This document shows, in pieces, positions 51,654 to 61,222 of a stretch of 64,000 bases of DNA (positions are counted from its first letter, which is position 1; each line of letters begins with the position of its first letter). A model generated the notes under the pieces. The model worked only from the letters and a program-made list of their open reading frames with translations, made no database searches and had not been told where the DNA came from. The stretch comes from Gemmatimonadota bacterium (GTDB lineage Bacteria > Gemmatimonadota > Gemmatimonadetes > Gemmatimonadales > GWC2-71-9), in NCBI GenBank assembly GCA_003221985.1, contig QHUQ01000050.1:6557-70556 (forward strand). Direction: 5' to 3'. A program made the translations under genes and the position numbers.

Positions 51654-54635
51654 ATGACCGACTCCCTCGATCGCCGTCGTTTTCTGAAGGTGCTCGGCGT
51701 TACCGGCGCCGGCGCTGCCGCCCTCACGTCGTGCGGCATCGGCCCCGAGCCCACCGAGCGGCTGATTCCCTATCTGATCCAGCCCGAGGATCAGATCCCC
51801 GGCAAGGCGACCTACTACGCCACCACCTGCCGCGAGTGCCCGGCCGGCTGTGGGGTGCAGGTGCGCGTGCGCGAGGGGCGTGCCGTCAAGCTCGAAGGCA
51901 ACCCCGACTCGCCGATCAATCGTGGGCGCCTCTGCGCCCGCGGCCAGGCGGCGCTCCAGGGCCTCTACAATCCCGATCGCATCGCGCATCCGCTGGTGCG
52001 CAACGCCAACGGCACCTTCGAAGACATCGATTGGGACGGCGCGATACAGCGGCTCAGCGCGAGGGTTCGTGAGTCCCACGGAAAGGGCATCGTTTTCCTG
52101 ACCGGCGCCGAGGTCTCCACGTTCGGCGACCTGGTGGACGAGTGGATGAAGCAGGTCGGCGGGCGGCGCCTGAGCTACGAGTCATTCGGGTTCGAGGCGC
52201 TCCGCGCCGGCAACCGGTTGGCATTCGGCACCGCGTCGCTGCCGACGTACGACTTCGCGAATGCGAAGTATCTGATCTCCTTCGGCGCCGACTTCCTCGA
52301 CACCTGGCTCTCGCCGGTCGAGTTCCAGAACGGCTTCTCCCGCTCCCACGCGTTCGATGCGGGACGGCCCGCGTCGATGGCGAAGTTCGTGTACGTGGGT
52401 CCGCGCCTCTCGCTCACCGGCATGAACGCCGACCAATGGATCGCCGCGCGTCCAGGTACGGAAGGCACACTCGCCCTGGCCATGGCGAACGTGATCGTGA
52501 GACAGCGCCTCGCTCGCGCGCCGGTCGATGCCAGCCGTCTCACCGCGCTGCTCGCGCGCCACGCCCCGCGTGCGGTGGCCGAGTCGATCGGGATCGAGGC
52601 CGAGGTGATCGCGCGGCTCGCGATCGAGTTCGCGAATTCCCGGGGCGGGCTCGCGGTTGCCGGTGGTATGGCGATGCAGTACCCCAACGGTGCCGAGATC
52701 GTCGCCGCCGTGAACATCCTGAACTACGTCGTCGGCTCGGTGGGTACGCTCGTCAGGTTCGGCGCGGACTTGGGCGTTGGATCGACGAACACGTTCGGCG
52801 AGATCGCAACGCTGACGTCCGACATGGCGGCGGGACGTGTCGCCCTGCTGTTTGTCCACGGCGCAAATCCGGCGCATTCGCTGCCCGGCGCTTTTCAGCA
52901 GGCCCTGGGCAAGGTGGGGTACAAAGTCAGCTTCTCGTCGTACATGGACGAGACGACAGCGGCCTGCGACCTGGTGCTGCCTGACCACCATGCGCTGGAG
53001 CAGTGGGGCGACAGCCGTCCGCGCGCCGGCGTCACGGCGCTGCAGCAGCCTGTCGTGCAACCGGTGTTCGACACGCGCCAGACCGGCGACGTGATTCTGA
53101 AGCTCTCCGGCAAGACCGGGACCTTCCAGGATTATCTGAAGGGCAAATGGCGCGCGAAACACCCGACGGGCTTCGATCAATACTGGTTCGAGTCGTTGGC
53201 AAAGGGCGGGATGTATGCCGACGCCCCGACCCGGGCCGTGCGATTGGCGACAGACGTTGGCTCCATCGCCCCTGCCGCCCCTGCCGCCCCTGCCGCCCAA
53301 GACCAAGAAGTCATCGTCTTCCCGCATCCTGTCTTGCACGACGGCCGTGGCGCCAACAAGCCATGGCTGCAGGAGCTGCCGGATCCGGTGTCGAAGATCG
53401 CCTGGCACAGCTGGGTCGAGGTGCATCCCGACACGGCGGCGCGCTGGGGCCTCGCGACGGGCGACTTCCTGCTCCTCAAGTCGCCGTTCGGCGCGCAGAA
53501 ATTCCCCGCCTGGATCACGCGCTCGGTGCGCGCCGACGTGCTCGCCGTGCCGACGGGGCAGGGCCACACCGCGTACGGCCGCTACGCCAAGGATCGCTCC
53601 GCGAACGCGTTCGAGCTGCTGGGCGTGCAGCCGAACGGCTACGGCGGCCGCAGCTTCGCGGTGCGCGCCAGCGCGACGAAGACCGGCGAGCATCGCAAGA
53701 TCGTCACGACCGAAGGCAGCCCCCGCGAGCGCGGACGCGGCACGGTCGAAGTGCTCGGTCTCGCGCGCGCCAAGACGCTGCATCCCGGCGATGCGCCGTT
53801 CCATCACGCGGAGACGCCGGAGTACGCGGCCGGCGCCGTCGAGTGGTGGGCCGAGCGCCAGCACGAGAAGGCGGAGATCGGCAACTACAAAGGCGAGCAG
53901 CCGCGCTGGGGGCTCGCGATCGATCTGTCGAAGTGTACCGGCTGCGCCGCCTGTGTGACGGCGTGCTACGCCGAGAACAACATCGCCACGGTGGGTGAGG
54001 AGTTGATGCAGCGCGGCCGCGAGATGTCGTGGCTGCGGCTGGAGCGCTACTGGCTCACCGACAACGAGGGCGAGCCCCAGGGCGCCGTGAATTCGCCGAT
54101 GCTGTGCCAGCAGTGCGGCAACGCACCGTGCGAGCCTGTCTGCCCCGTGTACGCGGCGTACCACACGCCCGACGGGTTGAACGGCCAGGTCTACAACCGC
54201 TGCATCGGCACGCGCTACTGCTCCAACAATTGCCCGTACAAGGTCCGCTACTTCAACTGGTTCAACTACGCGGAGCGCGGCGGCGAGTACGAAGCCTTCC
54301 CCGAGCCGTTGTCGATGTTGCTCAATCCTGACGTGACAGTGCGGGAGAAAGGCGTGATGGAGAAATGCACCTTCTGCGTCCAACGAATCCGCGGCGCGCA
54401 GAATCAGGCGCGGCTCGAAGACCGCAACGTTCGTGACGGCGACATTGTGACGGCGTGCCAACAGAGCTGCCCGTCCGAAGCGATCGTGTTCGGCGATCTC
54501 AACGACCACCACTCGCGCGTCTTCCAGCTGGCCGGTAATCCCCGCGGCTATCACGTGCTCGCCGGCTTGAACACGAAGCCCGCGATCACCTACCTGGCGC
54601 GGGTCGTCGCGGCCGAGACCAAGAGTCATGGCTGA
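51654..54635 (+). CDS. actB: Alternative complex III molybdopterin-like/iron-sulfur subunit, ActB
   Basis: 993 residues. Twin-arginine signal DRRRFLKVLGVTGAG. The large N-terminal part (about 50-680) is homologous to molybdopterin oxidoreductases, with an N-terminal CRECPAGCG motif; in this complex no Mo cofactor is bound. The C-terminal ferredoxin-like part (about 735-960) has CTGCAACVTACYAEN, CQQCGNAPCEPVCP, CSNNCPYK and CTFCVQRI, ligating several Fe-S clusters. A short repeat of Ala-Pro (APAAPAAPAA, about 540-552) comes from CCTGCCGCC units. Overlaps actC by 8 bp. Confidence 0.95.
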   Translation: MTDSLDRRRFLKVLGVTGAGAAALTSCGIGPEPTERLIPYLIQPEDQIPGKATYYATTCRECPAGCGVQVRVREGRAVKLEGNPDSPINRGRLCARGQAALQGLYNPDRIAHPLVRNANGTFEDIDWDGAIQRLSARVRESHGKGIVFLTGAEVSTFGDLVDEWMKQVGGRRLSYESFGFEALRAGNRLAFGTASLPTYDFANAKYLISFGADFLDTWLSPVEFQNGFSRSHAFDAGRPASMAKFVYVGPRLSLTGMNADQWIAARPGTEGTLALAMANVIVRQRLARAPVDASRLTALLARHAPRAVAESIGIEAEVIARLAIEFANSRGGLAVAGGMAMQYPNGAEIVAAVNILNYVVGSVGTLVRFGADLGVGSTNTFGEIATLTSDMAAGRVALLFVHGANPAHSLPGAFQQALGKVGYKVSFSSYMDETTAACDLVLPDHHALEQWGDSRPRAGVTALQQPVVQPVFDTRQTGDVILKLSGKTGTFQDYLKGKWRAKHPTGFDQYWFESLAKGGMYADAPTRAVRLATDVGSIAPAAPAAPAAQDQEVIVFPHPVLHDGRGANKPWLQELPDPVSKIAWHSWVEVHPDTAARWGLATGDFLLLKSPFGAQKFPAWITRSVRADVLAVPTGQGHTAYGRYAKDRSANAFELLGVQPNGYGGRSFAVRASATKTGEHRKIVTTEGSPRERGRGTVEVLGLARAKTLHPGDAPFHHAETPEYAAGAVEWWAERQHEKAEIGNYKGEQPRWGLAIDLSKCTGCAACVTACYAENNIATVGEELMQRGREMSWLRLERYWLTDNEGEPQGAVNSPMLCQQCGNAPCEPVCPVYAAYHTPDGLNGQVYNRCIGTRYCSNNCPYKVRYFNWFNYAERGGEYEAFPEPLSMLLNPDVTVREKGVMEKCTFCVQRIRGAQNQARLEDRNVRDGDIVTACQQSCPSEAIVFGDLNDHHSRVFQLAGNPRGYHVLAGLNTKPAITYLARVVAAETKSHG

Positions 54636-55971
54636 TACGCCGACGCGGGTGACGTACGACTACGTCACGCGCACCATCGCGCGCACGCTCGGCAACCCGA
54701 CGCGCGGCTATTTCCTGCTGCTCGGCGCGGCCGTCGCGCTGCTCACCGTCGGTATCGTCACGCTGCTGTTCCTGCTGCGCTACGGACTGGGCCTCGCCGG
54801 GTATTCGCACCCGGTGTACTGGGCGGTCTTCATCACGTGCTTCGTGTTCTGGGTAGGTATCGCGCACTCCGGGACGCTGATCTCCGCGATTCTGTTCTTG
54901 TTCCGCTCCGGGTGGCGCACGGCAATCTACCGGACGGCCGAGGCCATGACGGTATTTGCCGTGATGACGGCGGCACTCTTCCCGCTGATCCACATCGGCC
55001 GTCAATGGTACTTCTACTGGACACTGCCGTACCCCAACGAGCGGGGACTCTGGCCCAACTTCAAGTCGCCGCTCATCTGGGACGAGTTCGCCATCGGGAC
55101 GTACTTCACCGTCTCGACCGTCTTCCTGATCATGGGACTGATCCCCGACATCGCCGCGGTCCGCGACCTGGCGACCGGGTGGCGCAAGAAACTGTACGCC
55201 CTCACCTCGCTCGGCTGGACGGGCGCCAACGAGCAATGGCGGCACTACACGCGCGGCTATCTCTACCTCGCCGCCCTCGCGACGCCGCTCGTGCTGTCGG
55301 TGCACAGCGTCGTGTCGTGGGACTTCGCGATGGCGATCGTGCCGGGCTGGCATGCGACGCTGTTCGCGCCGTACTTCGTGGCCGGCGCCATCTACTCGGG
55401 TTGCGGCATGGTGATCACGTTGCTCACGCCCATCCGCAAGCTTTTTCAGTTGGAAGAAATCATCACCGTCCATCACTTCGAGAATCTCGCCAAGCTGTGC
55501 CTGTTGACCGGCTCGATCGTCAGCTTCTCGTACGTGACCGAGAATTTCGTCGCCTGGTTCAGCGGCAACTCCGCCGAGCGCGCCGCATTCTGGTATCGCG
55601 CGTTCGGCCCATACTGGTGGGCGAGCTGGACGATGAACATATGCAACGGATTGCTGCCGTGGCTCCTCTGGTCCAAGAAAATCCGCACCAACATCACGGC
55701 CTTGTTCGTGATTTCGATCTTCGTCAACATCGGCATGTGGTTCGAGCGCTACGTGATCATCGTGGTCTCGCTCGCGGGCGAGCCGTACACCACGTGGACG
55801 AACGCGGTCTATAACCCGACGTGGGCCGATTGGGGCATCATGGCGGGGAGCTTCGGCTGGTTCTTCATGTGGTTCCTCCTGTTCGTGAAGAACTTCCCCG
55901 CCGTGTCGATCAGCGAAGTGAAGGAAGTGCTTGCCCCGCCGCGCCGGAAAGCGCAAAAGGCGCACGTATGA
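54628..55971 (+). CDS. actC: Alternative complex III quinol-binding membrane subunit, ActC
   Basis: 447 residues, NrfD/PsrC-type integral membrane protein with about ten helices (first at about 31-55, last at about 405-430). It oxidises menaquinol or ubiquinol in the membrane and hands electrons to ActB. Typical segments: FWVGIAHSGTLISAILFLFRSGWRT, SVVSWDFAMAIVPGWHATLFAPYFVAGAI. ATG 54628; stop overlaps actD by 4 bp. Confidence 0.94.
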   Translation: MADTPTRVTYDYVTRTIARTLGNPTRGYFLLLGAAVALLTVGIVTLLFLLRYGLGLAGYSHPVYWAVFITCFVFWVGIAHSGTLISAILFLFRSGWRTAIYRTAEAMTVFAVMTAALFPLIHIGRQWYFYWTLPYPNERGLWPNFKSPLIWDEFAIGTYFTVSTVFLIMGLIPDIAAVRDLATGWRKKLYALTSLGWTGANEQWRHYTRGYLYLAALATPLVLSVHSVVSWDFAMAIVPGWHATLFAPYFVAGAIYSGCGMVITLLTPIRKLFQLEEIITVHHFENLAKLCLLTGSIVSFSYVTENFVAWFSGNSAERAAFWYRAFGPYWWASWTMNICNGLLPWLLWSKKIRTNITALFVISIFVNIGMWFERYVIIVVSLAGEPYTTWTNAVYNPTWADWGIMAGSFGWFFMWFLLFVKNFPAVSISEVKEVLAPPRRKAQKAHV

Positions 55972-56516
55972 TCGCGCTTCCCAAGCCGCTGCACGACATC
56001 TTCCAGCCGCCGCCCACACCCGGCGCGCTGGGCGTCTTCGCGCATCTCGACACGACGCTCGACGCGATCAAGAAGCTGCGCGCGGCCGGGCACACCGACT
56101 TCACCGTCTATTCTCCGGTCCCGCGGCACGAGATCGAGGACGCTCTGGGCCAGCCGGTGAGCCCCGTCCGGATGTTCACCTTGATCGGCGGAATCGCGGG
56201 ATGCGCCATCGGTGCCTGGCTCACCCTGTGGATGTCGTATGACTGGCCCCTCGTCCTCGGCGGCAAACCGATCGGGTCGGTGCCGCCCTACGTCGTCATC
56301 ATGTTCGAGATGACGATCCTGTTCGGCGCGCTGTCCACCATTCTGGGTATTCTCTTCAACGCCGTCTTTGCCGCGCGGCGCCTCGGCACCATCCAGTACG
56401 ATCCGCGCTTCACGAACGACCGCTTCGGCATCTTCGTGCCGGCGGGATCCGACAAGGCAGCACGCGTCGAGTCGCTGTTACGCGAGTCAGGCGCGGAAGA
56501 GGTGCGCCGTGGGTAA
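55968..56516 (+). CDS. actD: Alternative complex III subunit ActD (DUF3341)
   Basis: 182 residues from ATG 55968. DUF3341 protein: N-terminal domain GALGVFAHLDTTLDAIKKLRAAG, YSPVPRHEIEDALG, followed by two membrane helices (about 66-88 and 105-128) and a cytoplasmic tail. Structural subunit that contacts ActC. Overlaps actE by 8 bp. Confidence 0.93.
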   Translation: MIALPKPLHDIFQPPPTPGALGVFAHLDTTLDAIKKLRAAGHTDFTVYSPVPRHEIEDALGQPVSPVRMFTLIGGIAGCAIGAWLTLWMSYDWPLVLGGKPIGSVPPYVVIMFEMTILFGALSTILGILFNAVFAARRLGTIQYDPRFTNDRFGIFVPAGSDKAARVESLLRESGAEEVRRG

Positions 56517-57048
56517 ACCCCGTGCCGCCCTTGCCGTCTTTGCCGCCATTGCTGCCCTGGCCTGCAATCCGGACGATGTGGTCCACAAGGTCGGCTGGTT
56601 CGCCACGATGCGGCACCAGCGCAACATCAAGCCGTATGCCCGGCCGATTCCGCCGGTCGAGGGCACGGTGCCCGTGACGGGCGGTGAGCTGCCGTTGACC
56701 CGTGAGAGCGCTGATCGGCTCGTGAACCCCCGGACGCGCACCGCCGAGTCGTTGAATCGTGGGCAGTGGGTCTATCAGACCTACTGCCTCGTGTGTCATG
56801 GCGAGCGTGGCCGGGGCGACGGGCCGGTGTCGGTCGCGGGCGGTGGCCCGTTCGTCGGCGTTCCTTCACTCGTCGATCCGACGCGCCCCAGGATGACTGA
56901 TGGTGCGATCTACGGGATGGTCGTAGAAGCGCAGCGCATGGGACGCGGCTCGATGCCCCGCTACGGTGACAAGATTCATGGGAACGACCGCTGGGACGTC
57001 GTGAATTACGTTCGCAGCCTGCAGCTGAACGCTCGGGCGAACCAGTGA
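56509..57048 (+). CDS. actE: Alternative complex III monohaem cytochrome c lipoprotein, ActE
   Basis: 179 residues from GTG 56509. Lipoprotein signal ending IAALAC; one haem motif CLVCHGERGRGDG and an axial Met probably in GRGSMPRYGDKI. Carries electrons between ActA and the terminal acceptor at the periplasmic face. Overlaps actF by 4 bp. Confidence 0.93.
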   Translation: MGKPRAALAVFAAIAALACNPDDVVHKVGWFATMRHQRNIKPYARPIPPVEGTVPVTGGELPLTRESADRLVNPRTRTAESLNRGQWVYQTYCLVCHGERGRGDGPVSVAGGGPFVGVPSLVDPTRPRMTDGAIYGMVVEAQRMGRGSMPRYGDKIHGNDRWDVVNYVRSLQLNARANQ

Positions 57049-58253
57049 CGGCCGCGACCGTCAGCCGCGCCGACCTCGTCCAGAAAGCCCGTCAGGCGCC
57101 CGTCGCGCGTTTTGCGCTCGTCGGCGCCATCGCCGCGATTCTCGGCGGAATCGTGCTGGTGCTCGGCGTGCTGAGCAGGCACCCGGAACGGACCTGGTGG
57201 GCCTACCATGCGAATTTCATGTTCTGGGCGGGTCTCGCGCAGGCCATGGTCATTTTCGCCGCGGTCCTGAAGCTCGCGAAGGGTCATTGGGGCGGCGTCG
57301 TCATCCGCTTCGCCGAGGCCGGGGCCGCCTTCACGACGGTCGCGGTCGTACTCTTCATCGGCTTGATCATCGGCCGGCAATACATCTTCACGTGGATTCA
57401 CGAGCCGCGGCCCGAGGTTGGCGGCTGGCTCACCAGCAGATGGTTCTTCGCGCGCAACGGCTTGATCCTCGTCGCGTTGTCGTGGCTGTCGTGGCGCTTC
57501 GTGCGGCGCGACGTCGGCCCCGATGCCCGCGAATTGGCGTCCGGCGCCGCGGCGGAACGGCTCGAGGATGCGGCACGGATTAGCCGGGACGCGGCGATCC
57601 TCGTGCTCGCTTACGCCTTCGGGTACAGTCTGCTGGCGTTCGACCTGATGATGTCGCTCGCGCAGAAATGGGTGAGCAACCTGTTCGGGGCGTTCTACTT
57701 CATGGGCGCCTTCCTGGCCGCCCTGATGATGCTGGCGGTGCTCGCGATCGTGTTGCGCCGCGCCATGGGCCTCGCGAGCATCTACACGACGCGCCAGCAG
57801 CACGACCTGGGCAAGCTGGGCTTTGGATTCACGGTGTTTTGGGCGTACCTGATGTGGTCACAGTTTCTCGTGATTTGGTACGGCAACCTTCCTGAAGAGA
57901 CGTACTTCATTTTCTACCGCCTTGCCGGCGTCTGGCGGCCGATCGGCATCGCCGTCTTTCTGCTCGTCTTCCTGATCCCATTCATCGGATTGCTGGGCGT
58001 CAAGCCGAAGCAGTTTGCGCCCACGATGGCCGGCTTCGCGATCGTCAGCCTCGTCGGCATCTGGCTGGAGCGCTATCTCGAGATCGTGCCGTCCATCAAT
58101 CACGGCGCCGGCCCGGCGCTTGGCATGCCGGAAGTCGGCATGACGCTGTTCTTCGGCGGTCTCTTTCTTCTTTCATGGGCGTGGTTCGCGGGCCGCTATC
58201 CAATCCTCTCGCCCCGCCTGGCTGCCGACGCACTGGACCGCGAACAGCACTAG
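57045..58253 (+). CDS. actF: Alternative complex III quinone-binding membrane subunit, ActF
   Basis: 402 residues from GTG 57045, about ten membrane helices in an ActC-like (NrfD) fold: WWAYHANFMFWAGLAQAM, ARNGLILVALSWLSWR, FDLMMSLAQKWVSNLFGAFYFMG, LWSQFL-type motif in YLMWSQFLVIWYGNLPEETYF. Completes the six-subunit act operon. In many bacteria a cytochrome c oxidase operon follows; here the next gene is a cupredoxin lipoprotein. Confidence 0.94.
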   Translation: MTAATVSRADLVQKARQAPVARFALVGAIAAILGGIVLVLGVLSRHPERTWWAYHANFMFWAGLAQAMVIFAAVLKLAKGHWGGVVIRFAEAGAAFTTVAVVLFIGLIIGRQYIFTWIHEPRPEVGGWLTSRWFFARNGLILVALSWLSWRFVRRDVGPDARELASGAAAERLEDAARISRDAAILVLAYAFGYSLLAFDLMMSLAQKWVSNLFGAFYFMGAFLAALMMLAVLAIVLRRAMGLASIYTTRQQHDLGKLGFGFTVFWAYLMWSQFLVIWYGNLPEETYFIFYRLAGVWRPIGIAVFLLVFLIPFIGLLGVKPKQFAPTMAGFAIVSLVGIWLERYLEIVPSINHGAGPALGMPEVGMTLFFGGLFLLSWAWFAGRYPILSPRLAADALDREQH

Positions 58254-58346
58254 CACCATCGCAGCACACGACTGGAACCCGAACCAGTTTCAGGAACCGG
58301 GGGTACGAGTAGCACGTCTGTTCTCTACTCGAACTCGGGAGGCGTT

Positions 58347-58697
58347 ATGCGGTTGGGAGGTCTGGCCGTCGCGGTCACCATCAGCGTTGCGGCCGTTGCA
58401 GCATGCAGCGATTCGACGGGAAGCGGCGGCGGCGGCGGGCACGGCAACAGCATCTCAGTCAGCAACAATGTTTTCGATCCAACACCGGATACCGCCGCCG
58501 CGGCGGACACAGTCGTTTTCACATGGGTGAACGCCTCCAACTCACACAACGTGACGTGGCTCACCGGGCCCGGCACGTTGCCGACAAATTCTTCGACGAT
58601 GACAACGGGAACGTATAAGGCCAAGCTGGCGGCTGGCACCTATACCTTCCATTGCACGATTCATTCGGGGATGAACGGCACGATCGTCGCGCAGTAG
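58347..58697 (+). CDS. Cupredoxin lipoprotein next to alternative complex III
   Basis: 116 residues from ATG 58347, SD GGGAGG. Lipoprotein signal ending VAAVAAC, Gly-rich linker, single plastocyanin-like domain with copper ligands in SHNVTW (His) and FHCTIHSGMNGTI (Cys, His, Met). Membrane-anchored one-electron carrier facing the periplasm. Its position 93 bp after actF makes it a candidate acceptor of electrons from the complex. A hairpin (CGAGTAG/CTACTCG, 58306-58331) lies in its leader. Confidence 0.88.
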   Translation: MRLGGLAVAVTISVAAVAACSDSTGSGGGGGHGNSISVSNNVFDPTPDTAAAADTVVFTWVNASNSHNVTWLTGPGTLPTNSSTMTTGTYKAKLAAGTYTFHCTIHSGMNGTIVAQ

Positions 58698-58729
58698 CGG
58701 CCCCCCCCCAGCCGCCGCCTTCACCGCTG

Positions 58730-58760
58730 CTCCCGGGGCAGATCATGCTCCGGGAGTTTA
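58730..58760 (+). terminator. Terminator after cupredoxin gene
   Basis: CTCCCGG and CCGGGAG form a 7-bp stem around a 13-base loop, followed by TTTA. It would end the act/cupredoxin transcript just before xdhC. Confidence 0.65.
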
Positions 58761-58771
58761 GTATTTCAGGT

Positions 58772-59722
58772 ATGAACGTGTGGCATGCTGCCGCTGCCCT
58801 GATTCGGGAAGGCGCTCCGGGAGCGCTCGCAACCGTCGCAAGGGTTCGCGGTTCCACGCCGGTGCCGGCGGGCACCAAGATGCTCGTCGGCGCCGCGGGC
58901 CGTCTGATCGGCTCGGTTGGCGGTGGATGCGTCGAGGCCGACGTCATCGGCGCGGCGCTCGAGGCACAGGCGCGGCGGGTGCCCGCATTGCTCACGCATC
59001 ATCTCAACGCCGACCTGGCCGGCGATCTCGGACTGTCGTGCGGCGGGACGGTAGACATCTTCGTCGAGCCGCTGCTGCCGGACGACAGCTATGTGCGCGT
59101 GCTGGACGCCGCAGCCAACGCGGCATCGGGGTTGGTGCGCACGGCGATCGATTGGACGTCCACTCCGATAAAGACGTTCGAGGCCTTGGCCGACGCCCGG
59201 ATCTCGGGCGCCGCCGCGACGCTCACGCGCGACGGTCGCTTCATGGAGGAACGGTTGACCCAGGCGCCGCGCGTACTCGTCTTCGGAGCAGGGCATGTCG
59301 GCGGGGCGATCGCCCGCGCTGCGGCCGCCGCCGGTTTTCGGGTCGTCGTGATCGACGATCGTGCCGAGTATGCCGACGCGTCACGCTTTGGCGACGGGGT
59401 CGCCGTGCTGACCGGGGACGTGGAAGCTGCGCTGCTGCGGTATCCGCTCACGGCCACCGATGCCGTGGTGATCGCCACGCGTGGCCATCGCAATGACGCG
59501 CTGATCCTCGAGCGCATCGCCGCGTCTTCCGCGAGCTACGTGGGACTGCTGGGGAGCAGACGCAAGAAAGCCGTAGTCACGAAGGCGCTGGCTGCTGCGG
59601 GCACGCCGGCCGCGAGCCTGAAGCGCGTGCGCGTGCCCGTCGGTCTTGCGATCGGTGCCGTCACGCCCGAAGAGATCGCGGTCAGCGTCGTCGCCGAGCT
59701 GATCGCCTGGCGACGCCGCTAG
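58772..59722 (+). CDS. xdhC: XdhC/CoxI family protein
   Basis: 316 residues. N-terminal XdhC_CoxI domain (ALATVARVRGSTPVPAGTKM, GSVGGGCVEADV) and C-terminal Rossmann domain (LVFGAGHVGGAIARAAAAAGF, YVGLLGSRRKK). Relatives insert or sulfurate the molybdenum cofactor of xanthine dehydrogenase-type enzymes. No molybdenum hydroxylase gene lies in the window. ATG 58772 is favoured over 58745, because the latter is within the terminator loop. Confidence 0.88.
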   Translation: MNVWHAAAALIREGAPGALATVARVRGSTPVPAGTKMLVGAAGRLIGSVGGGCVEADVIGAALEAQARRVPALLTHHLNADLAGDLGLSCGGTVDIFVEPLLPDDSYVRVLDAAANAASGLVRTAIDWTSTPIKTFEALADARISGAAATLTRDGRFMEERLTQAPRVLVFGAGHVGGAIARAAAAAGFRVVVIDDRAEYADASRFGDGVAVLTGDVEAALLRYPLTATDAVVIATRGHRNDALILERIAASSASYVGLLGSRRKKAVVTKALAAAGTPAASLKRVRVPVGLAIGAVTPEEIAVSVVAELIAWRRR

Positions 59723-59725
59723 AGT

Positions 59726-60724
59726 TTAGGGCAGAGGCTCGACCTGCTCGAGCAGCCGATTCAGCGAGTCGAGCGAGAGCGGGCCGGCGATTTCCACGCG
59801 CAACCGCCCCACAAAACGAGCCAGACGATCCAGGCGGGCCGGCGCCCGTTCGCGCGCGGCACGATCGCGTTCGTCGAACAACATGCGTGGTGTGAACGCG
59901 GCCGACGAATCGGTGGAGGCGAGCGCAGTAGCCGGCCGCTGGAAGATCTGAATCACCGTCGCCGAGTCGAGCGTCTGCTCGACGACGACCGTGCCGTCGC
60001 CCGTGGGGTTCCGCTGGATTCTCCGCGTCGACAAGCCCGGCAGCCCGACCGGATCGGCGCCAAGCAGTGACGCGGCGGTCCCGCGGCTGATGACGGGCCA
60101 TTGCGTCGTGACCGGCATCCGCTGCACCGCCCCGAGTGTCGGGGCGCCCGACACGATGACGCTCGGCGCGGGCTCCGCTGCGGCCGGCGTGGCATTGCGC
60201 AGTTGCGATGAGTTCATCGCAACGGCACCAACATCCCTCACTCGTGACTGCGGACCAATGTACGAATCTGTACGCGCCGTGCTCTCCGACCGCACCACTT
60301 TGTCAGCGCGGGCGCTCTGACGTTGGCGAACCGGCGAAGCTTTCGCTTCCTCGGAGTGCAGCATTGGCACTGGACCGGCCGGCGGCGCCAAGGCGGCGTT
60401 GGGCGTGAGCTGCTCCGGGCTGCGGAAGAAGTATCCGATCCCAAGTGCGACCGCGATCGATGCCGCCCAGGCGAATGGCATGCGCACCTGCCACGGCGAG
60501 CGCTGGGGCGCACGGCGCAGTTGCTCGAACGGTGGTGCGGCACGCTCCACCGGTCGCGTCGATCCCAGCAATGCGCTGGCGCGCTCGAGCAACGCCCGCT
60601 GCTCGGCGAGCGTCTGGCGGCAAATCGCGCATTGGCCGAGATGGGCCTCGAGTGCCGTCCGCTCGTCGGAAGGCAGCTCGCCGTCGAGGTAAGCGTGCAG
60701 CGTCCCTTCATCCACGTGCGACAT
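59726..60724 (-). CDS. Anti-sigma factor, zinc-finger (ZAS) type
   Basis: 332 residues from ATG 60724, SD GGAGG. N-terminal anti-sigma zinc finger: HxxxCxxC as HLGQCAICRQ (about 32-41) preceded by LHAYLDGELP. One membrane segment (FAWAASIAVALGIGYFF, about 85-101) and a periplasmic domain of about 225 residues of low complexity and unknown fold. It should hold the ECF sigma factor, whose gene it overlaps by 17 bp, until signalled from the periplasm. Confidence 0.88.
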   Translation of the reverse strand: MSHVDEGTLHAYLDGELPSDERTALEAHLGQCAICRQTLAEQRALLERASALLGSTRPVERAAPPFEQLRRAPQRSPWQVRMPFAWAASIAVALGIGYFFRSPEQLTPNAALAPPAGPVPMLHSEEAKASPVRQRQSARADKVVRSESTARTDSYIGPQSRVRDVGAVAMNSSQLRNATPAAAEPAPSVIVSGAPTLGAVQRMPVTTQWPVISRGTAASLLGADPVGLPGLSTRRIQRNPTGDGTVVVEQTLDSATVIQIFQRPATALASTDSSAAFTPRMLFDERDRAARERAPARLDRLARFVGRLRVEIAGPLSLDSLNRLLEQVEPLP

Positions 60725-61214
60725 GTTGCCCTCCTTCCAGTCCTGCATCATACGCTTCTACCAGTCTCCGGCGCGCTCGCGCCAAGGTCGTTCCAATGGC
60801 GCCACGCGCCAATCCCGTCTGTGCGGCGATTTCGTCGTACGACATCCCCGCATCCCACAACAACAGCGCCTCGCGGTCGCGCGGAGTCAGCAGATCGAGG
60901 GCGGCTCGTACGCGCGTGCGCTGTGTGTCGGCGTCAATCTCGTCTTCCGGCGCACTGCGCACGACGTCCGGCTCACTCTTGAGCAGCGTGAGGTGCCGTT
61001 TCTCCCGCGCCGCCCGGCGTGCTTCGTCACGCGCCATGTTTGCTGCCACCACGAATAACCATCCTCGCGTATTCTCCGGACGATGGACCAGGGCCCGCGC
61101 GAATGCCTCCTGCGCGAGATCCTCCGCGCGCCCCTGGTCCCAGACCTTGCGGTACAGGAAGCGCACGAGCGCGGGATAGGTGCTGCGATACACGTCTGCG
61201 ATGTCGTCGGGCAC
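60708..61214 (-). CDS. ECF-family RNA polymerase sigma factor
   Basis: 168 residues from GTG 61214. Region 2 includes YPALVRFLYRKVWDQGRAEDLAQEAFARAL and region 4 DREALLLWDAGMSYDEIAAQTGLARGAIGTTLARARRRL, with a helix-turn-helix for the -35 box. Eight bases separate it from the vWA gene and it overlaps the anti-sigma gene, so the three form one operon. Confidence 0.93.
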   Translation of the reverse strand: MPDDIADVYRSTYPALVRFLYRKVWDQGRAEDLAQEAFARALVHRPENTRGWLFVVAANMARDEARRAAREKRHLTLLKSEPDVVRSAPEDEIDADTQRTRVRAALDLLTPRDREALLLWDAGMSYDEIAAQTGLARGAIGTTLARARRRLVEAYDAGLEGGQHVARG

Positions 61215-61222
61215 TCGTGGCC

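Noticed and set aside
52182..54629. 815-codon open frame on the minus strand opposite actB, and other long antisense frames (2550-4124 plus, 5498-6898 minus, 26480-28909 minus)
   Set aside because: They lie exactly antisense to genes with clear motifs and show no recognisable domain; long shadow frames are expected in GC-rich DNA.
58745..58772. Upstream ATG 58745 as xdhC start
   Set aside because: It lies in the loop of a terminator-like hairpin, and family homology begins at ATG 58772.
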